DNA of 64,000 bases, from the NCBI GenBank assembly GCA_023053575.1, contig JAKZAP010000003.1:2642561-2706560 (forward strand), in the 5' to 3' direction. The position numbers and the translations under genes are program-made. Under the pieces are notes generated by a model that did no database searches, was not told where the DNA came from, and saw nothing but the letters and a program-made list of their open reading frames with translations. Source of the DNA: Branchinecta lynchi. Its lineage: Eukaryota; Arthropoda; Branchiopoda; Anostraca; Branchinectidae. Shown here piece by piece: positions 52,701-63,922 of this stretch. Position 1 is the first letter of the stretch. The number at the start of each line of letters is the position of its first letter.

Positions 52701-53087
52701 AGAAAAACTACTATTTTTAAGAAAAAATCGACTATTTTTACGTTAGAAACAGCTCAAAATCGACTGTTTTCACGAAAAATGCACCAGACTGAGATTCGAT
52801 CGTCAAAAATCAAATGAGCCAGAAGTAAACAGTAGCCCATTAATCCGTAGGCTACATATTTCGGAAACTTTTTGGATAAATTTATTAGTGTCAATATAGC
52901 TGATTTAACATACTGTTATTTACTAATGTATTACTTTGCATGTGATATGGAAAAAGCATTTAATGAGCGCAACCTAATTAGTAATAAGGCACTAGGATAG
53001 TACGTCCAAAGAATCCATCGTAGGTAGTACATTTGTGATCCGCTAAAGTTGAAACAAAAATAAATAGTAGATTAACCCAATGAAAAA

Positions 53088-53377
53088 TTTGTAGCCTGCG
53101 TAGCAGTATGGTAGTAGTACAAAAACGTTGCATGCAATACTATGTAATAGAAAAGAATACTATCATTTAATGTGCTTCAGATTGGTCCAATCTTATGTAG
53201 TAGTATCCAGTAGCATCCTGTCTTGCCATAGTAGCATCCAGTCTTGCTAATAGTAGCATATAGTAGTATGCAGTAACACGGTAGCCTTGAAGTAGAAGCA
53301 CGTAGTAGCATCGTTAGTACTGAATGCTACTATTTGGTACTACTTCATAGTACTATTTTGCTATAAATTTTTCATCG
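53088..53377. mobile_element. MITE family I (ATGAAAAATTTGTAGC ends), copy 1
   Basis: The ends CAATGAAAAATTTGTAGC and ATAAATTTTTCATCG are inverted. The interior is dense in GTAGTA/TAGTAGCAT words. It is homologous over its full length to 58946-59258. Confidence 0.7.
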
Positions 53378-53532
53378 TGAATAAGAAGAAAAAGAGAAAA
53401 ACAAAACCTGGAAACCAGAGAACTAAATCTATCGCCATGACAAGGTGTTAACCTCAAACAAAGCGTCATCTAGTAAATCCTCGTGTAGATATTCCCATGC
53501 TATGAGAATACTCTATATGACCAAGTCCAAAA

Positions 53533-53722
53533 CACGCCAGCGCGAAGAAGGAGTAAGCCTGTCCGTACGACTCAAACTAAACGACTCAAATCCTGTGTCA
53601 ATCAATCACCGCGATCTTTGAGAGCAGCTTGACATCACTTCTGCTTTTCTTCCGCTAGATACCCGGAGAGGCCGGAGGTTTTTGCATCGGCAAGGAAAGA
53701 TAGTCATCAAGAGTATTATCAG
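53533..53722 (+). repeat. Dispersed repeat (family of 1-105 and 49765-49945)
   Basis: It contains GAAGAAGGAGTAAGCCTGTC, CGACTCAAATCCTGTGTCAA and CGGAGAGGCCGGAGG, followed by GATAGTCATCAAGAGTATTA. Confidence 0.6.
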
Positions 53723-54574
53723 TAGGACCGTAAACATGGATAATTTTGCGGTTGCTCTTCGAATGTTGTAAATGCAGTAGAAATTTCCAGTATCGAGGAT
53801 AACTGGTTCTGATCCTTCTGAAATTCTTTCAGGATACTGTACACACCAGCGTTGAACAGAAAGGGTATGTAAGATTTGAGCTTGAAAATATCAAGCCGTT
53901 CCAGAACGACAATGATCCCCCCCCCCAGGTTTCCGCAAAGTGCCGCCTCTCTCTTTGTGATCGCTCTAAGAAAGGAAGTGGTATCCAACTCTTAGCCCAG
54001 CACTTTCACGAGAGAAGAAACCGAATTACTAAAAAGCCGGAGGAGTTGGCTTTCAGACTCAGTCTCTTCCAGAAGGGCATAGGAAACGAAGTCAAAATAT
54101 CGGCTTGGCGAAGTGCTAGTTAGTTCGATGACTGTGAAGGAATACGATAACAAGGTAAGTGCTCTAAAAGTGGATCACCAACAAATCTGGTCCAAATTTC
54201 GGATAAGTTCAATGCCGGGTGTGGTTGCAAATTCGCGGCTCCGGAATCCGGAGCTCAAGGGCAGTCAGTTTGGACATCGTTCAGGAAGTACTATCATTTT
54301 AGCCAAAAATTGACTGAAAATTCAAAATAATTTCTTGAACGTTGTTTTCTTTGAACGTTAGTTAACTTTGAACAGTGCCATTTGCTTTCACTTGCTTTGA
54401 CAAAAATCAAATACCAGTTAGTCAAGTCTAAGCTACCTCTGGGCTTCTAAGGACACTGAATGGTTGTTTTGGTTGTTCATTTTACCATTTAGGACAAAAC
54501 CCCTGCTGCAGGCACTTTGATAAGAACACCAAGACTTTTTTTTTTGGGGGGGGGGCTGAGTATTTGATGTATTG

Positions 54575-55480
54575 AGTAATAGTTAGTTTAAGTGAGGGGG
54601 AGCATCGTCAGGGTGGGGTTCTCTGCCCATTGGTTTACTCGGTCTGTATCGACGCTCTGTCTGCCCGGCCACCTGCGTGTATGGTGGGTTGCTACGTTGC
54701 TGGGAGATGAATCACCTGCTCTTTGCAGACGGCCTAGTGATGCTACCGCCTACGTGTTATGGACTGGAGAAGCTCCTTTTGCGACAGTTTTGCGTCACAA
54801 CATGACACTCTTTTTAACACTAAGAAAGCTCCAGTGATGTTGTTTCGTAAAGCTGGTAATCGAGCTGTTAAAAGTATGTGCAACTGTCAGGTTGAACACT
54901 GTGTTATTTTGTTGAGTTCCGTTAGTTAGGGCTTACAGTTCTGAGCCGAGCATTGATCATTACAGCGATGAAATCCGTGGCACGGGGGTGTATCAGAGCA
55001 CCACTCTCTGAAGTTGTATGGTATGGCCAAAGAGACATGGGGAGAAGAATTATACTTTAAGTTGGGATTGGGGGGGGGGCAGAATTGAAATGGATAGTTA
55101 GTCTTAGGGCGGACGTCTTTCCGGTGGGGATGCGGAGAAATTATATTGGTAGAGATAGGAAAGGTACTGGTCCTTATTTTTGTCCAATGTGTGGTATTGA
55201 AGGAGAGGATGCGGTACATTTGATATGTTATTGTGAGGAGCTGAAAGAATTAAGAAAGGAAGTGTTTTGTCGGGAGGCTTGGGAGGAAAGGGATTTGGTT
55301 TCAAGTATGGGAAGTAAGTGTTTTGGTTAGCTCCAAAGGCTGGGTAGATTCCTGAAGCTAGCTATGACCCACCGTGAACTATTTTTATAGAAGTTGATTT
55401 TCGGTTTGTTTTCGGAGTGTATGATATTTTGTTTTTTGCTACTGTGTTATGTTTCCCGCCATGGCCCTTGGGCTTTATTG
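54575..55480 (+). pseudogene. Decayed LINE: RT core plus C-terminal zinc region and tail
   Basis: Different frames give RQGGVLCPLVYSVCIDALC, then LLFADGLVMLPPTCYGLEKL (FADD changed to FADG), and later LRADVFPVGMRRN and CPMCGIEGEDAVHLICYCEE, the H-C knuckle of LINE C-termini. The tail reads GGGCTTTATTGGGAATAAAT followed by CATTCATTC repeats. Several frameshifts and the lost catalytic Asp make it inactive. Confidence 0.78.
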
Positions 55481-55685
55481 GGAATAAATTCATTCATTCA
55501 TCCGGGCTATGTAAACGAGCAAATCTTTTAGTTCGAAAGTTTAGCATGGCGGACCTTGATGTACGCGTTCAGTTATTTATAACTTATTGTTATAATGTTT
55601 TTGCTTCAGTACTGGTGATCAACCTTTCCGCTAAGAGTGTTATTGAAATTTTAAAATAAGTTATAACCGTGTGATCCGTCGTTTA

Positions 55686-56400
55686 TTTAAAGTTTAACCG
55701 AAAAGGGCTGGGATAGGACAATCTAGTCAACCATCACTGATGCACTTAAATTGGCTTGAAGACCCGCTGAAAATGCGTAAAGTGCGAACACACGATCAGG
55801 GTCGGGCGCTCCAGGTCTGGAATTCCTGACCGGATTTCTGCCACCATCATCACTTCCATATGGAAAAGTTGAAAATTTTTCAACTTTTCCGTATGGAAGT
55901 GATGATAGTGCGGAAAATCCGGACAGGAATTCCAGTCCGGGAGCTCCCGTTCCTAATCGTGTGTTCGCACTATTACTTGGTTGTTCCGCTATTCACGACT
56001 AATCGATTTTCAAATTGTGGAGTTCCCGTGTGATTTGTGGTACCTCTATACGCTTTTTCTTGTTCTCCACAGTGCTTGTATATCGTACCTATTTGTATTT
56101 TTGTGTAAAATTAAAAAACTTGAACTTGTATTTTTGTTGGATACCTTACGAGAAAGATTTATCATTTTTTTTGTTCAGGCGCTGAGCAATCTGCACCAAT
56201 CTCACCACTGCCCGCTGAAAAGCCGCGTTTGCGCTGAGATTAAGATTTCCCCCGTAATAGTAGAATTTCGGTTGTGGGAACGGCCGCAGACATTCAGAAC
56301 GTCATAACCAGAGTAGATAGTGGTAAAGAAAAAAAATCCCTTTGAAGAATCGAAATAATGTATTCAGTTAAATGACACAAAAATAAGTTCGCTTTTCAGT
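55686..56400. mobile_element. MITE family D, copy 3, with two nested elements
   Basis: It begins TTTAAAGTTTAACCGAAAAG and reaches GCTTTTCAG just before 56400, where a TTAA MITE interrupts the terminal repeat. The remaining end continues after 56776. The hairpin at 55781-55971 breaks its first third. Confidence 0.72.
55781..55971. mobile_element. Near-perfect hairpin MITE, 191 bp
   Basis: The whole element folds on itself: AGTGCGAACACACGAT at the left and ATCGTGTGTTCGCACT at the right, with matching CATCACTTCCATATGG and its near complement near the centre (about 55875). It is nested in MITE D. Confidence 0.8.
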
Positions 56401-56776
56401 TAAAGGACCCTTCGCACTATTACTCTTAAACCTACGGCATTTTAAAATATTCAAATGCTTTATAACTAGGCTGTGCTTTCAACAAATAACCCACGGTTTT
56501 GGCTGTTTTAAGACTTTTCGGAGACCCGTTGACTTCTAGCGAAAACAGGGAAGCAATTTACATAACCGGTTTTTCTGATGGAAAACTTCTCGCAGACAAC
56601 CGTTCACAGCATGATACACATCGAAGGTAGCAAAATACGGCAAGTGAGAAAATCAGCTTGGTTTTGATAGAGGGGTTAGAATGTACAGCACGAAATTGTG
56701 GTCTCCGGGTTTAGAAATATATGGAGGATTACGGAAGTAGGTTGCGTTAGTATTATAGGTAAGACAGGTCCTTTAA
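56400..56776 (-). mobile_element. TTAA-flanked MITE, copy 4 (reverse)
   Basis: TTAA-AGGACC at 56400 to GGTCCT-TTAA at 56776, 377 bp, reverse of 2591-2963. The site it entered is the CAGTTAAACTTT end of MITE D, which has a single TTAA in the uninterrupted copy near 26065. This confirms TTAA as the duplicated target. Confidence 0.85.
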
Positions 56777-56999
56777 AGTTTTAGCGGGGCTCAACTCGAG
56801 GAGATGCTCACTTTTGGAGAAATTCGTCGTAAGGCTATAAGGCTAAGATTGAGGTTACGAAATTCGCTACTAAGCAAATTTTCTATTGCCTGCCAGTATG
56901 GCAGTCACAGGAATAGTCTGCGTGATTTTTGTTGTTGTTTTCTTTTCTTTGTGTTTTTTGTTCATGTCTATGGAATTTGCTGAAGGAAAAGTATTCATT

Positions 57000-57902
57000 A
57001 TTCATTTATTTTAATTTTTATTTATTTGTTTAATTCAGCCGTAGCCATATACATAGAGGGAAAACACACATTATCACTACCCTACATATCACACATAACC
57101 ACATATGTATCAAAATGAACAAACCACAAGTTCATCACTCCATTCATTCCCATAAAAAAATAAACGATGCAGAAAGTAGTCTGCTTTCACTGTCTGGGGA
57201 ACTAGAATATGAATTAGAATACGTAGTTTGTTTTTAAATAAGTTATCCTTGTCAGGTGGTTGATTCCATCAGGTGTTCGTTGTTTTCATGAATGCTCGTT
57301 GTCACTAGAAAGTCAAGGAAAAATAACCGAGAAATCAATCGTCAGACTTTTTACTATCCAATACAAATTGGATACGATACGATACGAATCTTCTTCTTCA
57401 AAGTGTATGTCTAATCTATGTGAAGTTCAGAGTAAATCCCACCCAGAGATGGGATTTACATAAGATTCCATGATTTTCGGTATAGAGTATTGAAAGCGAT
57501 CGGAAACAGATTCTCCGTCATAACGGTTCGATTTTCTTTACTTCACTAATACATTTAGACCTGAATCCTAATTACTGTGAATCTATCTATCTGAGCGATC
57601 ATTCGGAAATTTAGACCCGAAATGCTAAGATCACTGCGAATCGGGGAACATATAACCTTTTTGTGACCATGCGGTCCCTTGTCTTTCAGGAATCTATTCC
57701 CTGTCGAAGAAAAAGGATTTAGCGGCTATTCGAAACTCGTATTTCTCGTATTGTAAATTGCTCCTTCACTTCCTGAATTGGTATACAAATCGTAAAACTG
57801 CATACAACTCGTAAAATCGTACAGTTAACAAATTTTCTGTCACCAATACAATTATCGGACTTGACAAAGTACAAAAAAGCTGTAGGTGTAGCATTTTCTC
57901 TG
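57000..57902. other. Stretch before the fold-back element, no gene recognised
   Basis: AT-rich sequence with no exon or repeat boundary recognised. The 67-residue frame at 57260-57463 has no known domain. Confidence 0.45.
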
Positions 57903-58861
57903 GGGATCGACTAAAAGCAGGAAAGGAAAGGCAAGAGAAAAGCAGGAAAGAATACTAAAACCAGGAAGGGGAAACTAAAACGAGGAAAGAATTACCAGGA
58001 GTCGAGGATTCGAGACTGGCAAGCCTTTCCTCTGTTTAGTATCCCGTGAGGGGTCGGAAACTTAGATTTGTAACAGTTCACCTTTTCCTCCTTTTAGTAT
58101 TCGAAAAAAACTGGCACGCTGTGCCGTGCTTTTCCTCAGTTTAGTTTCTCTTGAGGGGTCGGCAACATACATTTGTAAAAGTTCACCTTTTCCTCCTTTT
58201 AGTACCTTGTCTGTAGGCGATCATGAGTCCCGCGAGGGGTCGGCAACTAAGATATTTCAAGTCCACCATCTCTTTCCTGGTTTTAGTAGCTTGTCACGGA
58301 GAGTACCAAAACGAGGAAAGAAATTGGAATTCTAAAAAACTGGCAAGCCTTTCCTCTGTTTAGTATCCCGTGAGGGGTCAGCAACTAACATTTGTAAAAG
58401 TTCTCCTTTTAGTATTAGGAAAAACTGGCAATCTGTGCAGTGCTTTTCCTCTGTTTAGTATCTCGTGAGGTGTGGGCAACTTACGCTTGCAAAAGTTCAC
58501 CTTTTCCTCCTTTTAGTCCCCTCACGGGATATCAGGAAAGGCTTGCCAGTTTTTTCGAATACTAAAAGGAGGAAAAGGTGAACTTGAACAAATGGAAGTT
58601 GCCGACCCCTGAAGGGATATTTAACAAAGGAAAGGCTTGCCAGTTTTTTCTAATACTAAAAGGAGGAAAAGGTGAACTTTAACAAATGGAAGTTGCCGAC
58701 CCCTCACGGGATACTAAACAGAGGAAAGGCTTGCCAGTTTTTCGAATCCTCGATTCCTGGTAATTCTTAACTCGTTTTAGTTTGCCCTTCCTGGTTTTAG
58801 TATTCTTTCCTGCTTTTCTCTTGCCTTTCCTTTCCTGCTTTTAGTCGATCCCTTTTCTCTG
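57903..58861. repeat. Large fold-back element with tandem-repeat arms
   Basis: The outer arms GGGATCGACTAAAAGCAGG and TTTTAGTCGATCCC are inverted. Inside, the left arm (about 57990-58517) carries repeated units GTATCCCGTGAGGGGTCGGC, then CACCTTTTCCTCCTTTTAGT. The right arm (58517-58850) carries the same units inverted. This resembles Foldback-type elements, whose arms are internally repetitive. Open frames inside are not genes. Confidence 0.8.
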
Positions 58862-58945
58862 CACTACGTAATTCATTCTTTTAATCCAAATCTGTTTCCG
58901 TTCTTTACTTTTTTTTTCCTTTTGTTTATTTACGAAATGAAATCC

Positions 58946-59258
58946 CCGATGAAAACTTTGTAGCCTGCGTAGTTGTATGATAGTTCTACGAAAAAGTTGC
59001 ATCTAGTGATACGTAATAGTAAAGAGTACTATCATTTAATGTGCCTCAGACTGGGCCAATCTTAAGTAGTAGTATCCAGTAGCATCATGTCTTGCTCTAG
59101 GAGCATCCAGTCTTGCTAATAGTAGGCATAGTAGCATGCAGTAGAATGCAGTAGCACGGTAGCCTTGAAGTAGAAGCAGGTAGTAGCATCAGTTAGTACC
59201 CCATGCTACTTTTTCGTTCAACTTCATACTACTATTCTGAGATAAATTTTTCATCGGG
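58946..59258. mobile_element. MITE family I, copy 2
   Basis: The ends CCGATGAAAACTTTGTAGCC and ATAAATTTTTCATCGG are inverted. It is homologous to 53088-53377 throughout, including CAATCTTAAGTAGTAGTATC and GTAGCACGGTAGCCTTGAAG. Confidence 0.75.
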
Positions 59259-59683
59259 TCTATCTTAGAGAGGTGAGCAATAAAATATTCATTCATTCAG
59301 AAAGATAAGAGGTCTTATTGCGTCTTGAACACGGTCAAACAGAATTTCCCTCATTAGAATAAGTAAAAAGAGAATTCACAAAGATCCAGTTAATTTCAAT
59401 CAGAATCTTATCAAATATCAATTGTTTATTATATAAGCACCGTACTTCATTATTTCATATAAATACTTTATAATTCTAAAATTGCTTGACCGAACACTAT
59501 GATTCACTTCACTTACTTATTGAACAACTCGCTGCAGCAGTTACGTCGGAAACTGACAAGCCGATAAACTTGTTATTGCGGTGAAAATCCACATATAGCC
59601 TGCACATTCAGTGAAGCCTTACGCAGAGAGATAACAAAATTAAGTTATTCTGAAACAGAAATGACTTCCTCTTTTCAGGTATA
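59259..59683. other. Upstream region of the GPCR gene
   Basis: AT-rich. Just before the ATG the sequence reads CCTCTTTTCAG (acceptor-like, ending 59678), followed by GTATAATGG, so a spliced 5' UTR exon further upstream is possible. No TATA box or initiator could be assigned. Confidence 0.4.
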
Positions 59684-60886
59684 ATGGAGAACATCACATC
59701 GTCAGCTATCCAGGCCGCTGACAGCGCAGAACTGGCACGAATCATCGTCGCAGCTGCAGTAGTAACCGTAGTCACTCCCTGCGCCGTCGTCTTCAATCTT
59801 CTCGTTCTATTCGCTTTCTGCCACAACCATCGGCTGAAGACACCAAGCAACTTGCTATTGATCTCCTTGGCTTTGTCCGACTTCGGCACAGGAGCGATGC
59901 TCCCCCTTGGTCTGTCACTAGAGGTCCAAAGCTTCCAAGGACATAACCAGCCTCATAATATGATACTTTGCATACTGCCTTTTGCCACGATACTGGCTCT
60001 GTGTACATGTAGTCTGTTTTCCATGGTAGCTATTGCTGTGGATCGATTTACAGCGCTGGCACAACCTCTGAAGTATAACAATCTTCTTACATATAAACAC
60101 TGTGCGAGATACGTAGTACTATGCTGGACATTTAGTTGGTCCATTGGCCTTTCTACGTTAATTTGGCAAGACCAACTGAACACCTGTTCATCAGATCTTA
60201 TTTCACAGCATCTTCAGATAAGCCTGATGCTAATCTTGTATGTACCAGGAGCAGCTGTACTCGTTTTCTGTTGTCTGTATATATACTGCGTCGCTAAGGC
60301 GCATGCTCAAGCCATATCAAGCCTTGAGCTTGCAGTGACCCGTTCACCCTATTCGGGTAGGCCATCTCGTTACTCAATAAGCTTAGCCAGTACCGTCCTT
60401 GGATGTATAGGCTTATGGCTCCCTTATCAGACTTACCAGTTACTGACTGCACTTAATAATAGCCAACCCCAGCATAAATGGGTAAGGACATACTTGGGTT
60501 TACTTTTACTCTCTAGTTGCGCAGTCAACCCCTGGATTTATGCCCTGAGGCAGACTGAAGTCAGAGTGACAGTTGCTAGAATGATGGCACCAATCCTACT
60601 GAAAGTTGGATGTCGAAAGTACGGAGAAAGCGCGTACAACCTAGGTCAAGCTATGCAACAGGAGTATAGCTTTCTTGGGAATAGTGACACAGTTAGCTTC
60701 AGCCCACAGACCTTGGGTAGAAAGAACATACGTGCTTCTGAAGTTGAGTTGCAACAAAACAGATCGACACTATTTGTTCCGAGACAATGCGACGCCGTTT
60801 GTGATACCCTCTTACAAGTGGAACTGACATTGGATGGTAAAGTGAGCGTGAAGCCGTTTCATTTTGCAAGTGAATCGCTTGCATAA
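59684..60886 (+). CDS. Rhodopsin-family (class A) G protein-coupled receptor, single coding exon
   Basis: This 400-residue, seven-helix receptor is expected at the plasma membrane. N3-I-T is a likely glycosylation site. TM1 has N38 (in FNLLVLFA), TM2 LALSD with D66, and TM3 starts at C96 and ends D120-R121-F122 (DRF instead of DRY). TM4 has W148. ECL2 carries C168 to pair with C96, TM5 has P188 and TM6 has GLWLPY near 242 (CWxP variant). TM7 ends NPWIY at 282-286. A C-tail of about 100 residues follows. The third loop is short. The ligand cannot be named; amine- or melatonin-like orphan receptors of invertebrates have this layout. The ATG chosen gives a normal short N-terminus. An AATAAA at 61292-61297 may end the transcript. 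Confidence 0.92.
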   Translation: MENITSSAIQAADSAELARIIVAAAVVTVVTPCAVVFNLLVLFAFCHNHRLKTPSNLLLISLALSDFGTGAMLPLGLSLEVQSFQGHNQPHNMILCILPFATILALCTCSLFSMVAIAVDRFTALAQPLKYNNLLTYKHCARYVVLCWTFSWSIGLSTLIWQDQLNTCSSDLISQHLQISLMLILYVPGAAVLVFCCLYIYCVAKAHAQAISSLELAVTRSPYSGRPSRYSISLASTVLGCIGLWLPYQTYQLLTALNNSQPQHKWVRTYLGLLLLSSCAVNPWIYALRQTEVRVTVARMMAPILLKVGCRKYGESAYNLGQAMQQEYSFLGNSDTVSFSPQTLGRKNIRASEVELQQNRSTLFVPRQCDAVCDTLLQVELTLDGKVSVKPFHFASESLA

Positions 60887-61027
60887 CGCGATATGCAGAC
60901 TCGACTTAATTCCAATCCCGCCTCGGTGGCCGTCTGGCCAGAGCGCGGAAGAGAGGCCAGAACCCGTCAGTATACTCACTGTGATAACTATACTCTAAAA
61001 AGCTTATCCGACTAAGGATTCAAGTTG

Positions 61028-61162
61028 ACTGCAGTATTTGCTACTGGGGTTAATCTTATCTCGACTGGGATAATATTTATCCGAATTAGCGATAATATCT
61101 TTGTAGAGAAGACTAATCACAGTAGCAAAGAGGCTACTGCGAGATTTTTTTTTTTTACAGTG
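61028..61162. mobile_element. MITE family G, diverged copy 2
   Basis: GCAGTATTTGCTACTGGGGT and CACAGTAGCAAAGAGGCTAC match the interior of 49136-49293. The right end is TTTTTACAGTG; the left terminal CACTG is lost. It lies about 140 bp downstream of the GPCR stop. Confidence 0.65.
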
Positions 61163-61346
61163 TATGTGTATAACGATCGAACGTCGAGAACAAGCCGAAG
61201 TCTTCGGCGGGACCCGCCCGTTTGGCCGTCTAAAGTTTTTGCTTTCTCGGCCCTGTCAGTACTGGCAGCTGAGCTGTACAACATGTGCCAAAATAAAATG
61301 AACGTGAGTCCAGAACATTCCAATAACCTGGACCTGTTTTAGAGAT

Positions 61347-61905
61347 CCCAGAGCGTAGTGATGGGTTGCCCAATGCCCATGACTTCGTGAAATCTGTCCG
61401 TCCGTCTGTTAGCACGATAACTTCAGAAGGGGTCTGGGTATGTTGTTCAAACATGGGTCTGGGATTATCTGGGTCAAAGTACAGGTCAATTTTGTAGGTG
61501 GGACATAAGGGTGTGGGAGCAGGTTTCAAATTAAGGATGAATATTTTTTTTTTATATATAAAAACTACAAACTGTACTGGATTCCCGCACTGTGGGGGGA
61601 GTGGGAGGGGTGTTCCGGAATTCCAGTACTTCCAGGTGGGCTAGGACAATGAAACTTGACAGACATGTCAGGGACCCGACCCAATTTCCCAGTTCCACCA
61701 TAGTGAGGGGAGTGGAGAGAGGGGGGTGGGTCCTGAATCTTGATATAAATATATTTAGAAATACATTTCTAAAGCTAAACAGACTGTCTGTTAGAGGACA
61801 AGAAGAAATGCTGAACCCATACCTGAGCATTGTTTTGCGTCAGACAGGAAACTGAAATTTGCGAGGAATAAGAGTGTTGTCTGAAGTCGGTTAGAGGGTC
61901 AATGA
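61347..61905 (+). repeat. Diverged fragment of the 136-bp-monomer repeat family
   Basis: GTCCGTCCGTCTGTTAGCAC, GATAACTTCAGAAGG and TGAACCCATACCTGAGC recall 14040-14720. The middle (61615-61690) matches 18655-18720. Confidence 0.5.
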
Positions 61906-63624
61906 GAATACGACGGGTAAAATAAACGGTAACAAACTTCGGAAAAAAAAACAATGTTCCGACAAAAACTATACCGAGATGTAACTATACAGACAAATAA
62001 CAAGATGGGTCAAAATATTATATGAGTTATCGACAAGGATTGATATTCCGGTCGTATTAGAATCTCGGCTAGCCAGAAGATAAAGACAGAAAGAAACTAC
62101 CTTACGGAGTATGAGCTTGAGTCCCAACAGTAGACATTTTATTAGTTTTACAGTAGGCTTGGGTTGCTACTTTACTAAAAATAAAATTCCCTACCTCCAT
62201 TAGCGATAAAGTACAAAAAAAGAAGAATAAGACCTACCTATAAAAATATTGTGTTCGAAAAAGTTATAATAGTTAACATATTTCCATCTCGGTTCAGATC
62301 AGTATAACAACCTCGACGGCCATTTAAAAATATCAACCTCAATGTCTGAAGTTAACCTTTAATGAATGTTTTAGCAAAATTTGTTTAGGAAAAAAAGGGC
62401 ATGTTCCTACAATCTGCTAGTTACGCAATGTAAATGATAATATAATAATATAATTGTAAGAATAAGCCTGTCGCCTCTATAGATTTCTCAGAACACTTTA
62501 CGCATTAAATTGAATTTCAGCCAGGTGGCGACACCTGCTTTGAGTTGGTTGATATTTTCGGAATAATGACAAGAGCCTCTGTCTTGACAGAATGTTTTTG
62601 AAAATTCCGCCAGAGAAGAACACTGTTTTTAAAGCGACCGAGACTTCTCTTACGTGGTGAAGAGGCACATGCGTTTTTCTATGAAATAACTGCTTTCATG
62701 TGCTGAATTCCCAAAGGAAAGTATAAATGCTCTAAAAAAATTAATTGTGTCGGGGTTACCTTACAAATATGGTAAAGCTTCTTTGGTAAATAACAGGTTT
62801 CCGGGCCTTGACAAAAGATGGATAATCTACAAGACCCGATTGTCTGGATGATGAATTCCAATAGATCGTCCCCTTTGGGATCCCATTGAGACCTTTGGTC
62901 TTGTTTTAGCAGATTCTCGGCGGTCGTTTCGGTATTGGTCTGTCAAGACTGATATTCCTTTTCAGTCTGATATTGTTTCCCATGTGAAATTTCAAATCTG
63001 CCAGACTCAGTTGTTCAGTTTTTAGTTTTCATGGAATTCCGGACTAACTATTGACCGAGACCTCTTAGAGCTTTGTACCACTAGGCTTCTTTGTGCACTG
63101 AATCAGGAACCGAAGTGTCCACATTAGTTCCAAGACAATGAAGCTTTTTCGGGGCTGCTAACTAAAATGAAAAGAAGGAAATACGTTGGACTCTGAATTT
63201 TTTTTTTTTTTTTTATTTATGAGATCAACTGGAACAGCTGAATGGAAAAATTATACTTTTTTTTTTTTACGAAAAATGGATATGAAACAGATGCAATTGA
63301 TTTTAACAACTAGAAGACTATTGTTTTTCAAAAATACCTTTAGTAAGTATGTAACTTGAAAGAGTCATAATCATAAGATTTCAGACTGGTCTAATGTAAT
63401 TTAAAAGGAATTGTTGCAAACTGCAAAAATTACGATTAAATTTCAATCTGCTTCTTATCCCCAGAATCAACAAAGGTCCTGTCCTCCAGAATTTCCAGAT
63501 TCCTCCAGGCCGACCGCACTTCGCTTAACGAACACAGAAACACAGAAAAGTAGTACACTTATTTCTCAAGTCGAGAAATCGCTTGTCCCCAAAATCTGTG
63601 CAATTTTTATCCCAGTCTCTTAGC
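61906..63624. other. Intergenic stretch with repeat fragments, no gene recognised
   Basis: Contains the 40880-type repeat at 62215-62365 and the end of the 136-bp-monomer family at about 62780-62905 (GGGATCCCATTGAGACC, then TTTGGTC). T-runs lie near 63200 and 63258. No coding region was recognised. Confidence 0.5.
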
Positions 63625-63922
63625 GCGTGTTCTACCCTTCTAACGATAGTTACTATTTCCGTTCCATCCTCAAGAAAAGCTACTACGCTGACCGTTCCAA
63701 CTTCCAACCTTGTCGGAATAGTAACTAATAGTTACTATTTGCTTACCATGCTCGGGAGCGTCGTAAGCGTAGTAACTACGCATCTCTGTAACGTGATTGG
63801 TCGGATTTGCCAGTGGCGTGAGATCCTGCTGAAAAATAGAAAAATCGTTCCAGCCTTGACGGCAAAAAGCCAGAATTCGTGACGTCATGCGTAGTAACTA
63901 TGGTAAGTAAGATGGAACACGC
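63625..63922. mobile_element. MITE family H, copy 2 (reverse)
   Basis: The termini are GCGTGTTC and GGAACACGC, the reverse of 50879-51164. The flanks TCTTAG (left) and TCTTAG (right) suggest a 6-7 bp target duplication. The interior has TAGTTACTAT and ACGTCATGCGTAGTAAC. Confidence 0.75.

Noticed and set aside
53719..53988. 89-residue minus-strand frame beginning MDTTSFLRA
   Set aside because: Faintly like a retroelement fragment, but no catalytic or structural motif could be identified, so no call was made.
57990..58850. Regular repeats that could be mistaken for a CRISPR array
   Set aside because: Units vary in length, are followed by an inverted set, lack unique spacers of fixed size, and the DNA is eukaryotic.
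59608..59889. Minus-strand frames overlapping the GPCR
   Set aside because: Shadows of the receptor gene; no family resemblance on that strand.
60900..60970. GC-rich segment with GGTGGCCGTCTGGCC that looks tRNA-like
   Set aside because: No cloverleaf with proper A and B boxes could be drawn.
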